Assembly: GCA_030637065.1 (NCBI GenBank)
Contig: DAOVVQ010000088.1
Coordinates: 1-12,647, forward strand
Length of the DNA stretch: 12,647 nucleotides
From: Planctomycetota bacterium
GTDB taxonomy: Bacteria; Planctomycetota; Phycisphaerae; Sedimentisphaerales; Anaerohalosphaeraceae
Reading direction: 5' to 3'
The notes beneath the pieces are model-generated. The model was not told the origin of the DNA, did not search any database, and was given only the letters and a program-made list of their open reading frames with translations. How positions within the stretch are numbered: the first letter of the stretch is position 1; the number at the start of each line of letters is the position of its first letter. The position numbers and the translations under genes were made by a program. Below, piece by piece: positions 5,406 to 12,471 of the stretch.

Positions 5406-6872
5406 TCAGGACAGTTTTTTTGCGAGTATTTGTGCTACTATTTTTGGGTTTGCCTGGCCTTTTGATCTTTGCATTACCTGGCCTAAGAGGAAGCCTCGGG
5501 CCTTTTTGCTTTTTTTGCCGCCGCTGGTAACGTCTTCGACGGCTGCGGGGTTGTCGGCTATTACCTGGTCGACCAGGGCCTCTATCTCGCCGGCGTCGCT
5601 GGTCTGGATTAGATTGTGTTCAACAGCGATTTCCCTTAGTGTTTTAGATAAATTAGCAACACTCAGAACCGCAATTGAAGATACCGAGGTTGAGCTAATC
5701 TGACCAATAGTAACCATGTTTGTCATTTCAACAATTTTTTCAGGTGTTATACCCAATTCACAAACAGTGCAACCCTTTTCATTCGCAATTTTCTGAAAGT
5801 TTTGCGTAATTATATTACAAGCTTTTTTGGGATCGGCTCCGAGCGCCACTGCTTGCTCAAACAATTCGGCGGTTGACCTGATCTGTGTCAGCACGCCGGC
5901 GTCATATTCGCTGAGAGCAAACTCACTGACGAATCGATTTTGCTTTTGTATAGGCATCTCGCAGAGGTCCGCCCTGATCCTGCTTAGCCACTCATCGTCC
6001 ATCTCGACCGGCACGAGGTCCGGATCGGGAAAGTAGCGGTAGTCGTGGGCCTCTTCCTTTTCGCGCTGAAGGACGGTACACTGATTGTCATCGTCCCAGC
6101 CGCGGGTCGACTTATTACCCATCTGCATCGTAATGCCGCGATCGGTAAACTCGTCCAATTGCCTTGCCGTTTCGTAGGCCACGCTTCGCTCAAGGGCGCG
6201 GAAGCTGTTAAGGTTCTTGATCTCGGCGATGGGCGTTCGGTACTCCTGGCCGTCTTTGGTGATCGCAAGATTGATATTCGGCTCGAACCGCATGTGCCCC
6301 TTCTGCATATCGCCCTCGGAGACGCCGAGGTAGCGAACGATCCTTTGCAGCTCGACCGCCAATGCCCTGACCTCGTCCGGGCTGCTCATGTCCGGTTCGG
6401 TAACGATCTCCAGCAGCGGAGAGCCGGTGCGGTTGAGGTCGACGGCGGAAAAATTGCCTAACGTATGCGTATTCTTGCCGGCATCCTCTTCGAGATGGGC
6501 CCGGATTATGCCGATCCGTTTGACTTGGCCGGACTCGAGCGGAATATCGATAAAACCATTCTCGCTCATGGGCAGATCGTACTGGCTGATCTGATAATTC
6601 TTCGGCAGGTCGGGATAATAATAGCTCTTGCGGTCCCACTTCGTAAAGGACGGGATGCTGCAATTAAGGGCCAGAGCGGTAAGGACGGCATACTCGAAGG
6701 CCTGCTTATTCATCACCGGCAGCACGCCCGGCATACCCATGCACACCGGACAGACGCGGCTGTTGGGGCGGACGCCGTAAGCCATCTCACAGCCGCAGAA
6801 CATCTTCGTCCGCGTGGCAAGATGGACGTGGATCTCGAGCCCGACTATCGTCCTATACTGCAAATCGCTCAT
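5406..6872 (-). CDS. gatB: Aspartyl/glutamyl-tRNA(Asn/Gln) amidotransferase subunit B
   Basis: The 488-residue product is the tRNA-binding kinase/transamidase subunit of GatCAB. It activates misacylated Glu-tRNA(Gln) or Asp-tRNA(Asn) with ATP so that ammonia from GatA can amidate it. Visible marks are the start IVGLEIHVHL, zinc ligands C26, C28, C41 and C44 (CGC, CPVC), KSYYYPDLPKNYQISQYD, the HLEEDAGK loop and PEPD-like FPDPDLVPVE. A C-terminal GatB/YqeY domain ends in GFLLGQVMQRSKGQANP. GGAAAG stands 7 bases before the ATG. No gatA or gatC lies in the window. The stretch coding for roughly residues 350-410 (bases 5641-5820) is only about 34% GC while the rest is near 60%, yet the frame is intact, suggesting a recombined segment. 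Confidence 0.96.
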   Translation of the reverse strand: MSDLQYRTIVGLEIHVHLATRTKMFCGCEMAYGVRPNSRVCPVCMGMPGVLPVMNKQAFEYAVLTALALNCSIPSFTKWDRKSYYYPDLPKNYQISQYDLPMSENGFIDIPLESGQVKRIGIIRAHLEEDAGKNTHTLGNFSAVDLNRTGSPLLEIVTEPDMSSPDEVRALAVELQRIVRYLGVSEGDMQKGHMRFEPNINLAITKDGQEYRTPIAEIKNLNSFRALERSVAYETARQLDEFTDRGITMQMGNKSTRGWDDDNQCTVLQREKEEAHDYRYFPDPDLVPVEMDDEWLSRIRADLCEMPIQKQNRFVSEFALSEYDAGVLTQIRSTAELFEQAVALGADPKKACNIITQNFQKIANEKGCTVCELGITPEKIVEMTNMVTIGQISSTSVSSIAVLSVANLSKTLREIAVEHNLIQTSDAGEIEALVDQVIADNPAAVEDVTSGGKKSKKARGFLLGQVMQRSKGQANPKIVAQILAKKLS

Positions 6873-6935
6873 TATTCGCTTTCCAGGGATACCGTATACA
6901 TTTTACACTGTTTCCGCGACGGCTTTATCGGCATA

Positions 6936-6963
6936 AGTATATTAGATTCGCCGTTTATTGCAA
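6936..6963 (-). promoter_or_regulatory. Probable gatB promoter
   Basis: Read on the minus strand: TTGCAA (6963-6958), a 16-base spacer, TATACT (6941-6936). Transcription would begin about 57-60 bases before the gatB ATG, leaving a short leader that contains GGAAAG. It points away from the repeat at 6990-7083. Confidence 0.5.
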
Positions 6964-6989
6964 GAAAACCGTTCACATAGCAAGGATGG

Positions 6990-7083
6990 TCCCGATGTAC
7001 TTCGGGATTTGGCGAAGCCAAACCGATAGTGGGCGCCGATGTGCATACGACCATCGGTTTGCTGCGCAAACGCGCTGCCACCC
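6990..7083. repeat. Composite hairpin repeat, copy C
   Basis: A third copy, between the divergent gatB and Tat-gene promoters. Order: hairpin TCCCGA-TGTACT-TCGGGA (6990-7007), side hairpin TTTGGCGAAGCCAAA (7008-7022), inner arms CCGATAGT and ACCATCGG around a loop with GATGTGCATACG, side hairpin TTTGCTGCGCAAA (7058-7070), outer arm CGCGCTGCCACCC (7071-7083). Bases 7008-7083 match copy B at 71 of 76 positions. The left outer arm seen in copy B is missing and is replaced by the TCCCGA hairpin. Confidence 0.87.
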
Positions 7084-7121
7084 TTGCTGACGGGTTGACT
7101 CGCATTTTCTTTGTCGAAACC

Positions 7122-7151
7122 TTGCTTTTGTTCGGCTGGGGCTGTTATAAT
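7122..7151 (+). promoter_or_regulatory. Probable promoter of the Tat-signal protein gene
   Basis: TTGCTT (7122-7127), an 18-base spacer and a perfect TATAAT (7146-7151). Expected start near 7158, giving a leader of about 40 bases that contains GGAGAG (7188-7193) before the ATG at 7199. Confidence 0.6.
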
Positions 7152-7198
7152 GGTTTCTGTGGTTGAAACCGAAATGAATGTTCTGTTGGAGAGACGTC

Positions 7199-8161
7199 AT
7201 GTCTGACAAAATGGACCGCCGCAACTTTCTTACCACCTCCGCCATCGCCGGAGCAACCGCCGCCGCCTTTAATTTCGAAGAAACGGCCCTTCTCGCCAAG
7301 ACGAATCCTCCAACCCAAAGCCAGAGAAGGCCACAGCCAAAACCCGCCAGCGGCAAATTCCCCTCCGGCAAAATTGGCAATCTCAATATCACCCGCCTGA
7401 TCTGCGGCGGCAACCTGACCAGCGGGTTCGCCCACAGCCGCGACCTGATCTACGTCTCATCGCTCCTGCAGCACTACTTCACCGACGAGAAGATCTACGA
7501 GACCTGGCAAATCTGCGCCGAGCAGGGGATCGACTCGATGCTCCTCCGCGTCGACGAGCACGTGATCCGCCTCGTCAAGACCTACCGCAAAGAGTACGGC
7601 GGCAAATTCAACTGGCTCGCCCAGTGCAAGATCACCGAAGACAACATCATGGTCGACATCCAGCGAGCCATCGACAACGGGGCTGTGGCCGCATACGTAC
7701 ACGGAGGAGTCGCCGACAAGCTTGTTTCAGAAAATCGGGTCGACCTGCTGGGCAAGGCCGTCGACATCATAAAGAAAAACGGCCTCATAGCCGGCATCGG
7801 AGCCCACTCGATAAACGTACCCATCGCCTGCGAAGAAGCCGGACTCGACATCGACTTCTACATGAAGACGATAAACAGCAAAAACTACTGGTCCGCCGGA
7901 CCAATGCCAAGAAAAGACAGCGTCTGGTCGGAAACACCCGAGATAACCATCGACGTAATGTCAAAAATAAAAAAACCATGGATCGGATACAAGGTCTTAG
8001 GCGCAGGCGCGATCAAGCCAGCCGAAGGATTCAGATACGCCTACGAAGCAGGAGCAGATTTCCTATGCGTAGGAATGTTCGACTTCCAGGTAAATGAAGA
8101 CGCAAAAATAGCAAAAGAAATACTAAACTCAAAAATAAAAAGAAACAGACCCTGGGCCTGA
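7199..8161 (+). CDS. Tat-exported protein of unknown function, TIM-barrel/aldo-keto-reductase-like
   Basis: Read from the ATG at 7199 the product has 320 residues. GGAGAG at 7188-7193 supports this start over an in-frame ATG at 7178. The N-terminus MSDKMDRRNFLTTSAIAGAT is a twin-arginine export signal (R7, R8), followed by an alanine-rich hydrophobic stretch, so the folded protein is exported. After a Pro/Gln-rich linker (about 36-52) the sequence reads IGNLNITRLICGGN, a start that resembles aldo/keto reductases. Alternating strand-like hydrophobic runs (AAYVHGG, GLIAGIGAHS, PWIGYKVLGAG, ADFLCVGMFDF) suggest a beta/alpha barrel. I do not see the aldo/keto reductase catalytic tetrad clearly, so enzymatic activity is unproven. 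Such proteins are, from memory, common in Planctomycetes. Codons drift to A-rich synonyms in the last 120 bases. Confidence 0.8.
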   Translation: MSDKMDRRNFLTTSAIAGATAAAFNFEETALLAKTNPPTQSQRRPQPKPASGKFPSGKIGNLNITRLICGGNLTSGFAHSRDLIYVSSLLQHYFTDEKIYETWQICAEQGIDSMLLRVDEHVIRLVKTYRKEYGGKFNWLAQCKITEDNIMVDIQRAIDNGAVAAYVHGGVADKLVSENRVDLLGKAVDIIKKNGLIAGIGAHSINVPIACEEAGLDIDFYMKTINSKNYWSAGPMPRKDSVWSETPEITIDVMSKIKKPWIGYKVLGAGAIKPAEGFRYAYEAGADFLCVGMFDFQVNEDAKIAKEILNSKIKRNRPWA

Positions 8162-8227
8162 CAAAAACCAACGACTAACCAGCCCCAACAATTAACCCTG
8201 AAAGGGCAGGTTTGGGAAAGAGAATTC

Positions 8228-8256
8228 TTGAAAGCTCAAAGTGAATTTAGTAGGAT
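8228..8256 (+). promoter_or_regulatory. Possible promoter of the methyltransferase gene
   Basis: TTGAAA (8228-8233), a 17-base spacer, TAGGAT (8251-8256), about 85 bases before the ATG at 8341. The -35 matches the consensus at 5 of 6 positions and the -10 at 4 of 6. The DNA is AT-rich here, so chance matches are more likely. Confidence 0.4.
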
Positions 8257-8340
8257 TGTCGGTGTTGTGTAGAGAAAACACGTTTTTGGCCGTAAAAATG
8301 GCAGTTCGGGCAGAAGAGATGATCTTGAAGGAGACTTTGA

Positions 8341-9234
8341 ATGGGCAATGTGCCGCAGAAATCTGCAAATATTGAATCTGATTCGCTGGCATGTGTGCGT
8401 ACAGCCAATGCCTTACTGAAAGAAAATAGAGTTGGTGAAGCCAAAAGACAGGTTGAGCAAGCGTTGGAATTGACGCCGAATAATACGGCAATAAGGCGTC
8501 TCCACAAACAAATAACTCTTTTAGAGAAGAATGAGCCAAGACGATCTGCCTTTGAACACACTGAGGCTCAGCAATATGAATTTGACTTTTGGGAATCATG
8601 GATGAAGAAAGACTTTTTGTCTGGCTATAATTACTTTGAAAAGACAAGGGCAGAAGGAAAGAAATTAGCTGGTTGGTGTATGAACGATGGCGGGTTTTTT
8701 GTTAAAGAAAAAGATAATTGGGAAAGGTTTGCCGAATATCTTAATGACAAGGTCTGCCTGGAAATTGGCTCTGGCCCTGAAGGGGCGCTGAGCCGATGGT
8801 GGTGGGTGAAAAAAAGAATAATTATTGAGCCTCTGGTAGAGAGATTCAAAAATTTTCAGCTTGAAAATTGCAACAAAACATGGTTTGCCGACGATATTAA
8901 ACTTTATGCGCGATGTGCCGAAGAATTCATTCCGGAACTATCCAATGCTATAGATGGTGCAATTTTGTGTATAAATGTTTTGGACCATTGCGTAGAACCG
9001 ATGTTAGCGCTTCAAAATATTGCAAAATATGCAAGACCGGGTTGTCACCTGTTTTTGTGGACAACTCTCTGGCGTTCTTTCGAATGCGACGAAGGCCATA
9101 GAAACATTACCATAAACAGGACGGCTTTTGAGAGGAATATAATTGATTTGGGTTTCGATGTGCTCTCTTCATTTGATAAGCACCACGACACCCCAGAGAT
9201 GATTGGATATGGCTGTCGCGCGATAAAGAAGTAA
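8341..9234 (+). CDS. SAM-dependent methyltransferase-like protein with N-terminal TPR-like helices
   Basis: The 297-residue protein has a class I methyltransferase core. The SAM-binding motif I is VCLEIGSGPEGAL (138-150). It is followed by an acidic strand end IIIEP (E163) and a motif IV-like strand AILCINVLDHC (207-217), then a post-motif RPGCHLFLWTTLWR. Residues about 19-58 (ANALLKENRVGEAKRQVEQALELTPNN) look like one tetratricopeptide-type helical hairpin, which may bind a partner. The start is well supported by AAGGAG (8328-8333), 7 bases upstream. The substrate is unknown; similar stand-alone enzymes occur in surface-glycan loci, but no glycan genes are directly adjacent in an operon. GC content is low (19 G/C in bases 8581-8640) against GC-rich neighbours, suggesting horizontal transfer. 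Confidence 0.75.
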   Translation: MGNVPQKSANIESDSLACVRTANALLKENRVGEAKRQVEQALELTPNNTAIRRLHKQITLLEKNEPRRSAFEHTEAQQYEFDFWESWMKKDFLSGYNYFEKTRAEGKKLAGWCMNDGGFFVKEKDNWERFAEYLNDKVCLEIGSGPEGALSRWWWVKKRIIIEPLVERFKNFQLENCNKTWFADDIKLYARCAEEFIPELSNAIDGAILCINVLDHCVEPMLALQNIAKYARPGCHLFLWTTLWRSFECDEGHRNITINRTAFERNIIDLGFDVLSSFDKHHDTPEMIGYGCRAIKK

Positions 9235-9246
9235 TAAAAAGACAGC

Positions 9247-9298
9247 GGGGGTTTGAGGGTGCATCGAGTGGCATCCCTGAGTAAAAAGCCACACCCCC
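9247..9298. terminator. Possible bidirectional terminator between convergent genes
   Basis: An inner stem AGGG-TGC (9256-9262) pairs with GCA-T-CCCT (9271-9278, one bulge), enclosed by GGGGG (9247-9251) and CCCCC (9294-9298) and followed by an A-run at 9299-9304. In the minus direction the A-run reads as T's before the stem, not after it, so the terminator is not a textbook one in either direction. It lies 13 bases after the methyltransferase stop and 26 bases beyond the end of the minus-strand gene, which is where a shared terminator would be expected. Confidence 0.4.
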
Positions 9299-9323
9299 AA
9301 AAAACAACCCTGAAAAGGATACC

Positions 9324-10985
9324 TTACCGCAGTTCGCGTTCATTTTCGTGAAAGCACTTTTCCCATTCGAGCCACGTAACCGCCCTGGCATCTCTGATCT
9401 TTTTGCTTTCTTTGCGAATACATAATGCGATTTGCATGCCGTCAACTTCGACGATAGCCGGCTGGTAACGTTTATAGGCAGCCGGGACAGTGATGTCAAG
9501 GACATGAATAATGACATCGGGCTCGTATGTGTTCAGCGAATATGCAAAATCAAACTTATTGTGACCTGCCCTGCTAATTCCCGGAAGGACGGCCATCTTC
9601 GCTATATGGCTATCGCACTTGCCCAGAATATCGACACAACTGCGTCTCGAATAATAAGGAAAGGTGCCTGCCCACACAAGGGCTACGGTTGCGTCCTGAG
9701 TCGCGATCTTGTCGACCGCCTTTACAAACCTTACGTTCATGTGGTTGCCGGATGTCGTGTAAGGTCTGGTAAGGAGCAGGCATTGATCCCAATGTGTGGC
9801 ATTAATGGAAACGACACAGAGTGTCACGATGGCATATCGAACAACAGTTCCCAAAACACCCGTCTTGTTGTCCATAAACATTGCCATAATATTGTGACCG
9901 CCCTGGGCTGCAAGAACAAATAATCCAAGGCTGGCAGGTATCACAAAGCGATTCAAAGGCCATGCGTCTCCGCCAACATATACCTGGTACGCCACCCCTG
10001 TAGCGAAGCATCCAAGAAGCAGGAAATGGCGGGGTTTGGCATAAAAGAATGCCATCATGGCGAATACACAAGGCAGGCCAAACTGAATGGCAGTCCATTT
10101 GCTGTGCCTTATACCCACCGCGATCCGGTCAAGCAAAGGCCACCCCGTCGCCTTCAGATAGTAGGTGTTCGGAAACCATTCGCCGTAATAATGATGCCGC
10201 CACAAAAAGTGAGCCGCTAACACCGAAACTGTGATCAGCAGACCAAGTGTCAGATTGCGGCGTCCGTTCTTGCTGAAAAGCCAAAGGAACGCAAAGACAA
10301 ACAGCAGTATCGCAACAACGTCGATCCGTACCAGCACCGCGGGAGCAAACCACAACATCGCTGCAAGATGGCCGCGGTTTTGGCGAAGAGTTTTGACGCT
10401 GGCGGCCAAAGCAAATGTCACCAGGCAAGTCAGCAGCCCCGTCTCCATCCCGGATATGGTGAAGAATGCAAGGTTATAAAATGTCCCCGTCATAACAACG
10501 GCTGCACACGCCGTAACAGGTAAAAGCCTGCACGCCTGGCACAGCTTCAATACGGCGACCAGACAGCACCATAGAATGCCTATTCCGATTATCTGTACCA
10601 GAAGACATGTATGGCTCGGTGACAGCTCAAGCAGGTGGCACGCAGCCATTATCGCCACCCATGCAAAATTGGTATAACCTTCTATCCGCTCGCCGGGGTT
10701 CCACACCAGGCCGTTTCCCTGTACCCAGTTATCGGCATAACGCATGGAGATCATCGCATCGTCAAAAAGGCAAAAGTATCGCTGGCCTTCGACAACGAAA
10801 CTGCTCCGCGCGATAAAACCGCCTCCATAACAGGTCAGCAGGAAACCAACAAGGATAAGGACGTACCATACCCGCCGGTAACTTCGAGCCGATCCCAAAC
10901 CAACCCCGCAGGGAGCCTTTGACACCGACGCCCCAGCCGATAAATCACCAGAATTAGCCGAAAAACCCAAAGCCCCTCGGCCCAT
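9324..10985 (-). CDS. Polytopic GT-C-fold glycosyltransferase, AftB-like motif
   Basis: The 553-residue membrane protein has many hydrophobic segments, the first at about residues 40-58, and a soluble C-terminal part of about 150 residues. The first outward loop carries FDDAMISMRYADNW (74-87) with the double aspartate expected of GT-C enzymes, then NGLVWNPGERIEGYTNF. This DD...RYxxN...NPGERxEGYT pattern is the one I associate with polyprenyl-phosphate-dependent transferases such as mycobacterial AftB (GT89), so the enzyme likely adds a sugar to a surface glycan outside the inner membrane. Donor and acceptor are unknown. The ATG at 10985 is preferred over a TTG at 11015 because an AGGGAAGGGAAGG purine tract lies 8 bases before it. 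The gene is monocistronic here and convergent with the methyltransferase. Confidence 0.78.
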   Translation of the reverse strand: MGRGALGFSANSGDLSAGASVSKAPCGVGLGSARSYRRVWYVLILVGFLLTCYGGGFIARSSFVVEGQRYFCLFDDAMISMRYADNWVQGNGLVWNPGERIEGYTNFAWVAIMAACHLLELSPSHTCLLVQIIGIGILWCCLVAVLKLCQACRLLPVTACAAVVMTGTFYNLAFFTISGMETGLLTCLVTFALAASVKTLRQNRGHLAAMLWFAPAVLVRIDVVAILLFVFAFLWLFSKNGRRNLTLGLLITVSVLAAHFLWRHHYYGEWFPNTYYLKATGWPLLDRIAVGIRHSKWTAIQFGLPCVFAMMAFFYAKPRHFLLLGCFATGVAYQVYVGGDAWPLNRFVIPASLGLFVLAAQGGHNIMAMFMDNKTGVLGTVVRYAIVTLCVVSINATHWDQCLLLTRPYTTSGNHMNVRFVKAVDKIATQDATVALVWAGTFPYYSRRSCVDILGKCDSHIAKMAVLPGISRAGHNKFDFAYSLNTYEPDVIIHVLDITVPAAYKRYQPAIVEVDGMQIALCIRKESKKIRDARAVTWLEWEKCFHENERELR

Positions 10986-11032
10986 CTCCCAAGCCTTCCC
11001 TTCCCTAAACCGCAATTCGCAACAAACAAACT

Positions 11033-11061
11033 ATTTTACAGTAGATAACATACAATGTCAA
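11033..11061 (-). promoter_or_regulatory. Strong sigma-70-type promoter of the GT-C gene
   Basis: Read on the minus strand: perfect TTGACA (11061-11056), a 17-base spacer, TAAAAT (11038-11033, 5 of 6). Transcription would start near 11026, about 40 bases before the ATG at 10985, with the purine-rich ribosome site in between. This is the best promoter match in the window. Confidence 0.65.
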
Positions 11062-11170
11062 GCACAACATCAAAAAAACCGCCCCGCTACGACACGCTTC
11101 GCCGCGGCGAGCGATCAAAAACCCCATAAATCCTGTTGAGCAAAGCAGACCGAAATTGAGCGAAGCGAAA
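11062..11170. other. Intergenic stretch with a GC hairpin and a short direct repeat
   Basis: This is part of a 353-base gap between the GT-C and response-regulator genes. It has a near-perfect GC-rich palindrome at 11095-11113 (CGCTTCGCC / GGCGAGCG) and an imperfect direct repeat, TTGAGCAAAGC (11136-11146) and TTGAGCGAAGC (11156-11166), spaced 20 bases. The GCGAAGC unit also occurs in the side hairpin of composite repeats B and C. I find no gene in it. Confidence 0.55.
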
Positions 11171-11186
11171 TCCCGATCCATCGGGA
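11171..11186. repeat. TCCCGAT/ATCGGGA hairpin, relative of the composite-repeat side stem
   Basis: TCCCGAT-CC-ATCGGGA, a perfect 7-base stem with a 2-base loop. The same stem with loop AA is part of composite repeat copy A (2134-2149), and a shorter form is in copy C (6990-7007). As in the copy A region, a 7-base tandem array lies close by. Confidence 0.75.
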
Positions 11187-11187
11187 C

Positions 11188-11229
11188 TGAATACTATACA
11201 CTGGATACTGAATACTGGCTACTGGATAC
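11188..11229. repeat. 7-base tandem repeat array, reverse orientation
   Basis: Six heptamers in register: TGAATAC, TATACAC, TGGATAC, TGAATAC, TGGCTAC, TGGATAC. Their reverse complements are GTATTCA, GTATCCA and two diverged units, the same family as the array at 2169-2210. Two of the six units are degenerate, so this copy is older or under less constraint. Confidence 0.85.
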
Positions 11230-11254
11230 CGCCTTCAATTGTCTCAAGTTTTGG

Positions 11255-11285
11255 TTAACAGATGGCGTTTCTGTGTCGATAAAAT
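11255..11285 (+). promoter_or_regulatory. Weak candidate promoter of the response-regulator gene
   Basis: TTAACA (11255-11260), a long 19-base spacer, TAAAAT (11280-11285). A second possible -10, CATAAT, lies at 11292-11297 but has no good -35. Given the partner-switching products, an alternative sigma factor might be used instead, but I cannot name its consensus here. Confidence 0.3.
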
Positions 11286-11338
11286 ATGTGGCATAATGTG
11301 TGTCAGAAGGCCGTTTTACAGGCAATTACGGGGCTACA

Positions 11339-12469
11339 ATGTCGCAAGCAACCGCTGAAAAGCTGGCGAGAATATTGATCGTCGACGACGACAACGCCAA
11401 TATTGCGCTGTTAGAGGGGGTTCTGAAGGACCAATACGACGTATTATCCGCCCTGGGCGGCCAGGCGGCTGTCGATCTGGCGAAAAGCGAGCTTCCGGAC
11501 CTGATCCTGCTCGATGCCATGATGCCGAAAGTCGACGGCTTTGAGGTCTGCCAAAGCCTCCAGGACGACCCGGCGACGGCTGATATCCCGATCATTTTTC
11601 TCTCCGCGGACGGCGATACGAAGAACAAGGTCCGTGCGCTCGATATGGGGGCCATCGACTACATGACCAAGCCCTTCGACCATAACGAGATACTCGCCCG
11701 GACAAAACGCCACCTCAAAAGCCGTGATCCCGACCGATCAACGGTCGCGGAGCTTAATGCCAAACTCGGCCAGATCCACGAAGCCCAGCAGTGGCTGCTC
11801 GTCAGTCCTCAGGACCTCCCCGAAGCGGGCTTCGGCGTGAATTTCCTGCCCGTCAACGAGGCTGGCGGCGACTTCTACGACGTCCTGGCGATCACCGAGG
11901 AGACCTTCGGATACTTCGTAGCCGACATCAGCGGCCATGACCTGGCTGCATCGTTTAGTACGTCGGCGATCAAAGTGCTCCTGCGTCAGTATGTCGACCC
12001 GGCTTACTCCGCCATCGAGACGATAAAGCACCTCAACACCGCCATCAACAGCGCGATGGCCGGCGGAATGCACCTGACCGCCTGCTACGCAATACTCAAC
12101 CGCCAAAGCGGCCAATTGCAGGTCGTAAGTGCCGGTCACCCGCCAGTGATATATATCGCCGCAGGCGGCAGACCGCAGATTTTTGATACAAACGGTGATG
12201 TCCTTGGCGCGTTCGACGATGTCACTTTCGAGCCAGCTGGCAGGACCGTCGCAAAGGGCGACAGGTTCTTTATATACAGCGACGGCCTCATAGAGACCGC
12301 CGGCCAATCCCCCGACGACAGAACCGAGGGGATCCGCCGATTAAGCCAGGCCTGCTACGATAACCGCGACCTGCCGATCGCTTCGACGGTCGATACCGTC
12401 TGCTCTCAACTCCTGACCGACCTGTCCGGCGACAGGGACGATGTTGTGTTACTTGGAGTGGAGGTTTAA
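11339..12469 (+). CDS. Response regulator with SpoIIE/RsbU-type PP2C phosphatase output
   Basis: The 376-residue cytoplasmic signalling protein has an N-terminal receiver domain (about 10-128): the acidic pocket DDD (16-18), phospho-acceptor D59 in LILLDAMMPKVDG, S89 in FLSA, and K111 in TKPF. A short linker leads to a PPM/SpoIIE phosphatase domain with metal ligands in AGGDFYD (D178, D181), DISGHD (D196), SDGLIE (D315) and the final GDRDDVVLLGV. Phosphorylation of D59 is expected to control dephosphorylation of an anti-sigma-factor antagonist (STAS protein). Start: a GTG at 11300 would add 13 residues, but the ATG at 11339 begins just before the receiver fold and has GGGG 5 bases upstream. 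The next gene follows after 2 bases and encodes the matching kinase type. No sensor kinase or STAS gene is visible. Confidence 0.92.
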   Translation: MSQATAEKLARILIVDDDNANIALLEGVLKDQYDVLSALGGQAAVDLAKSELPDLILLDAMMPKVDGFEVCQSLQDDPATADIPIIFLSADGDTKNKVRALDMGAIDYMTKPFDHNEILARTKRHLKSRDPDRSTVAELNAKLGQIHEAQQWLLVSPQDLPEAGFGVNFLPVNEAGGDFYDVLAITEETFGYFVADISGHDLAASFSTSAIKVLLRQYVDPAYSAIETIKHLNTAINSAMAGGMHLTACYAILNRQSGQLQVVSAGHPPVIYIAAGGRPQIFDTNGDVLGAFDDVTFEPAGRTVAKGDRFFIYSDGLIETAGQSPDDRTEGIRRLSQACYDNRDLPIASTVDTVCSQLLTDLSGDRDDVVLLGVEV

Positions 12470-12471
12470 CT

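Noticed and set aside
6045..6980. Plus-strand open frames opposite gatB
   Set aside because: They are shadows of gatB, which is unambiguous by motif and length.
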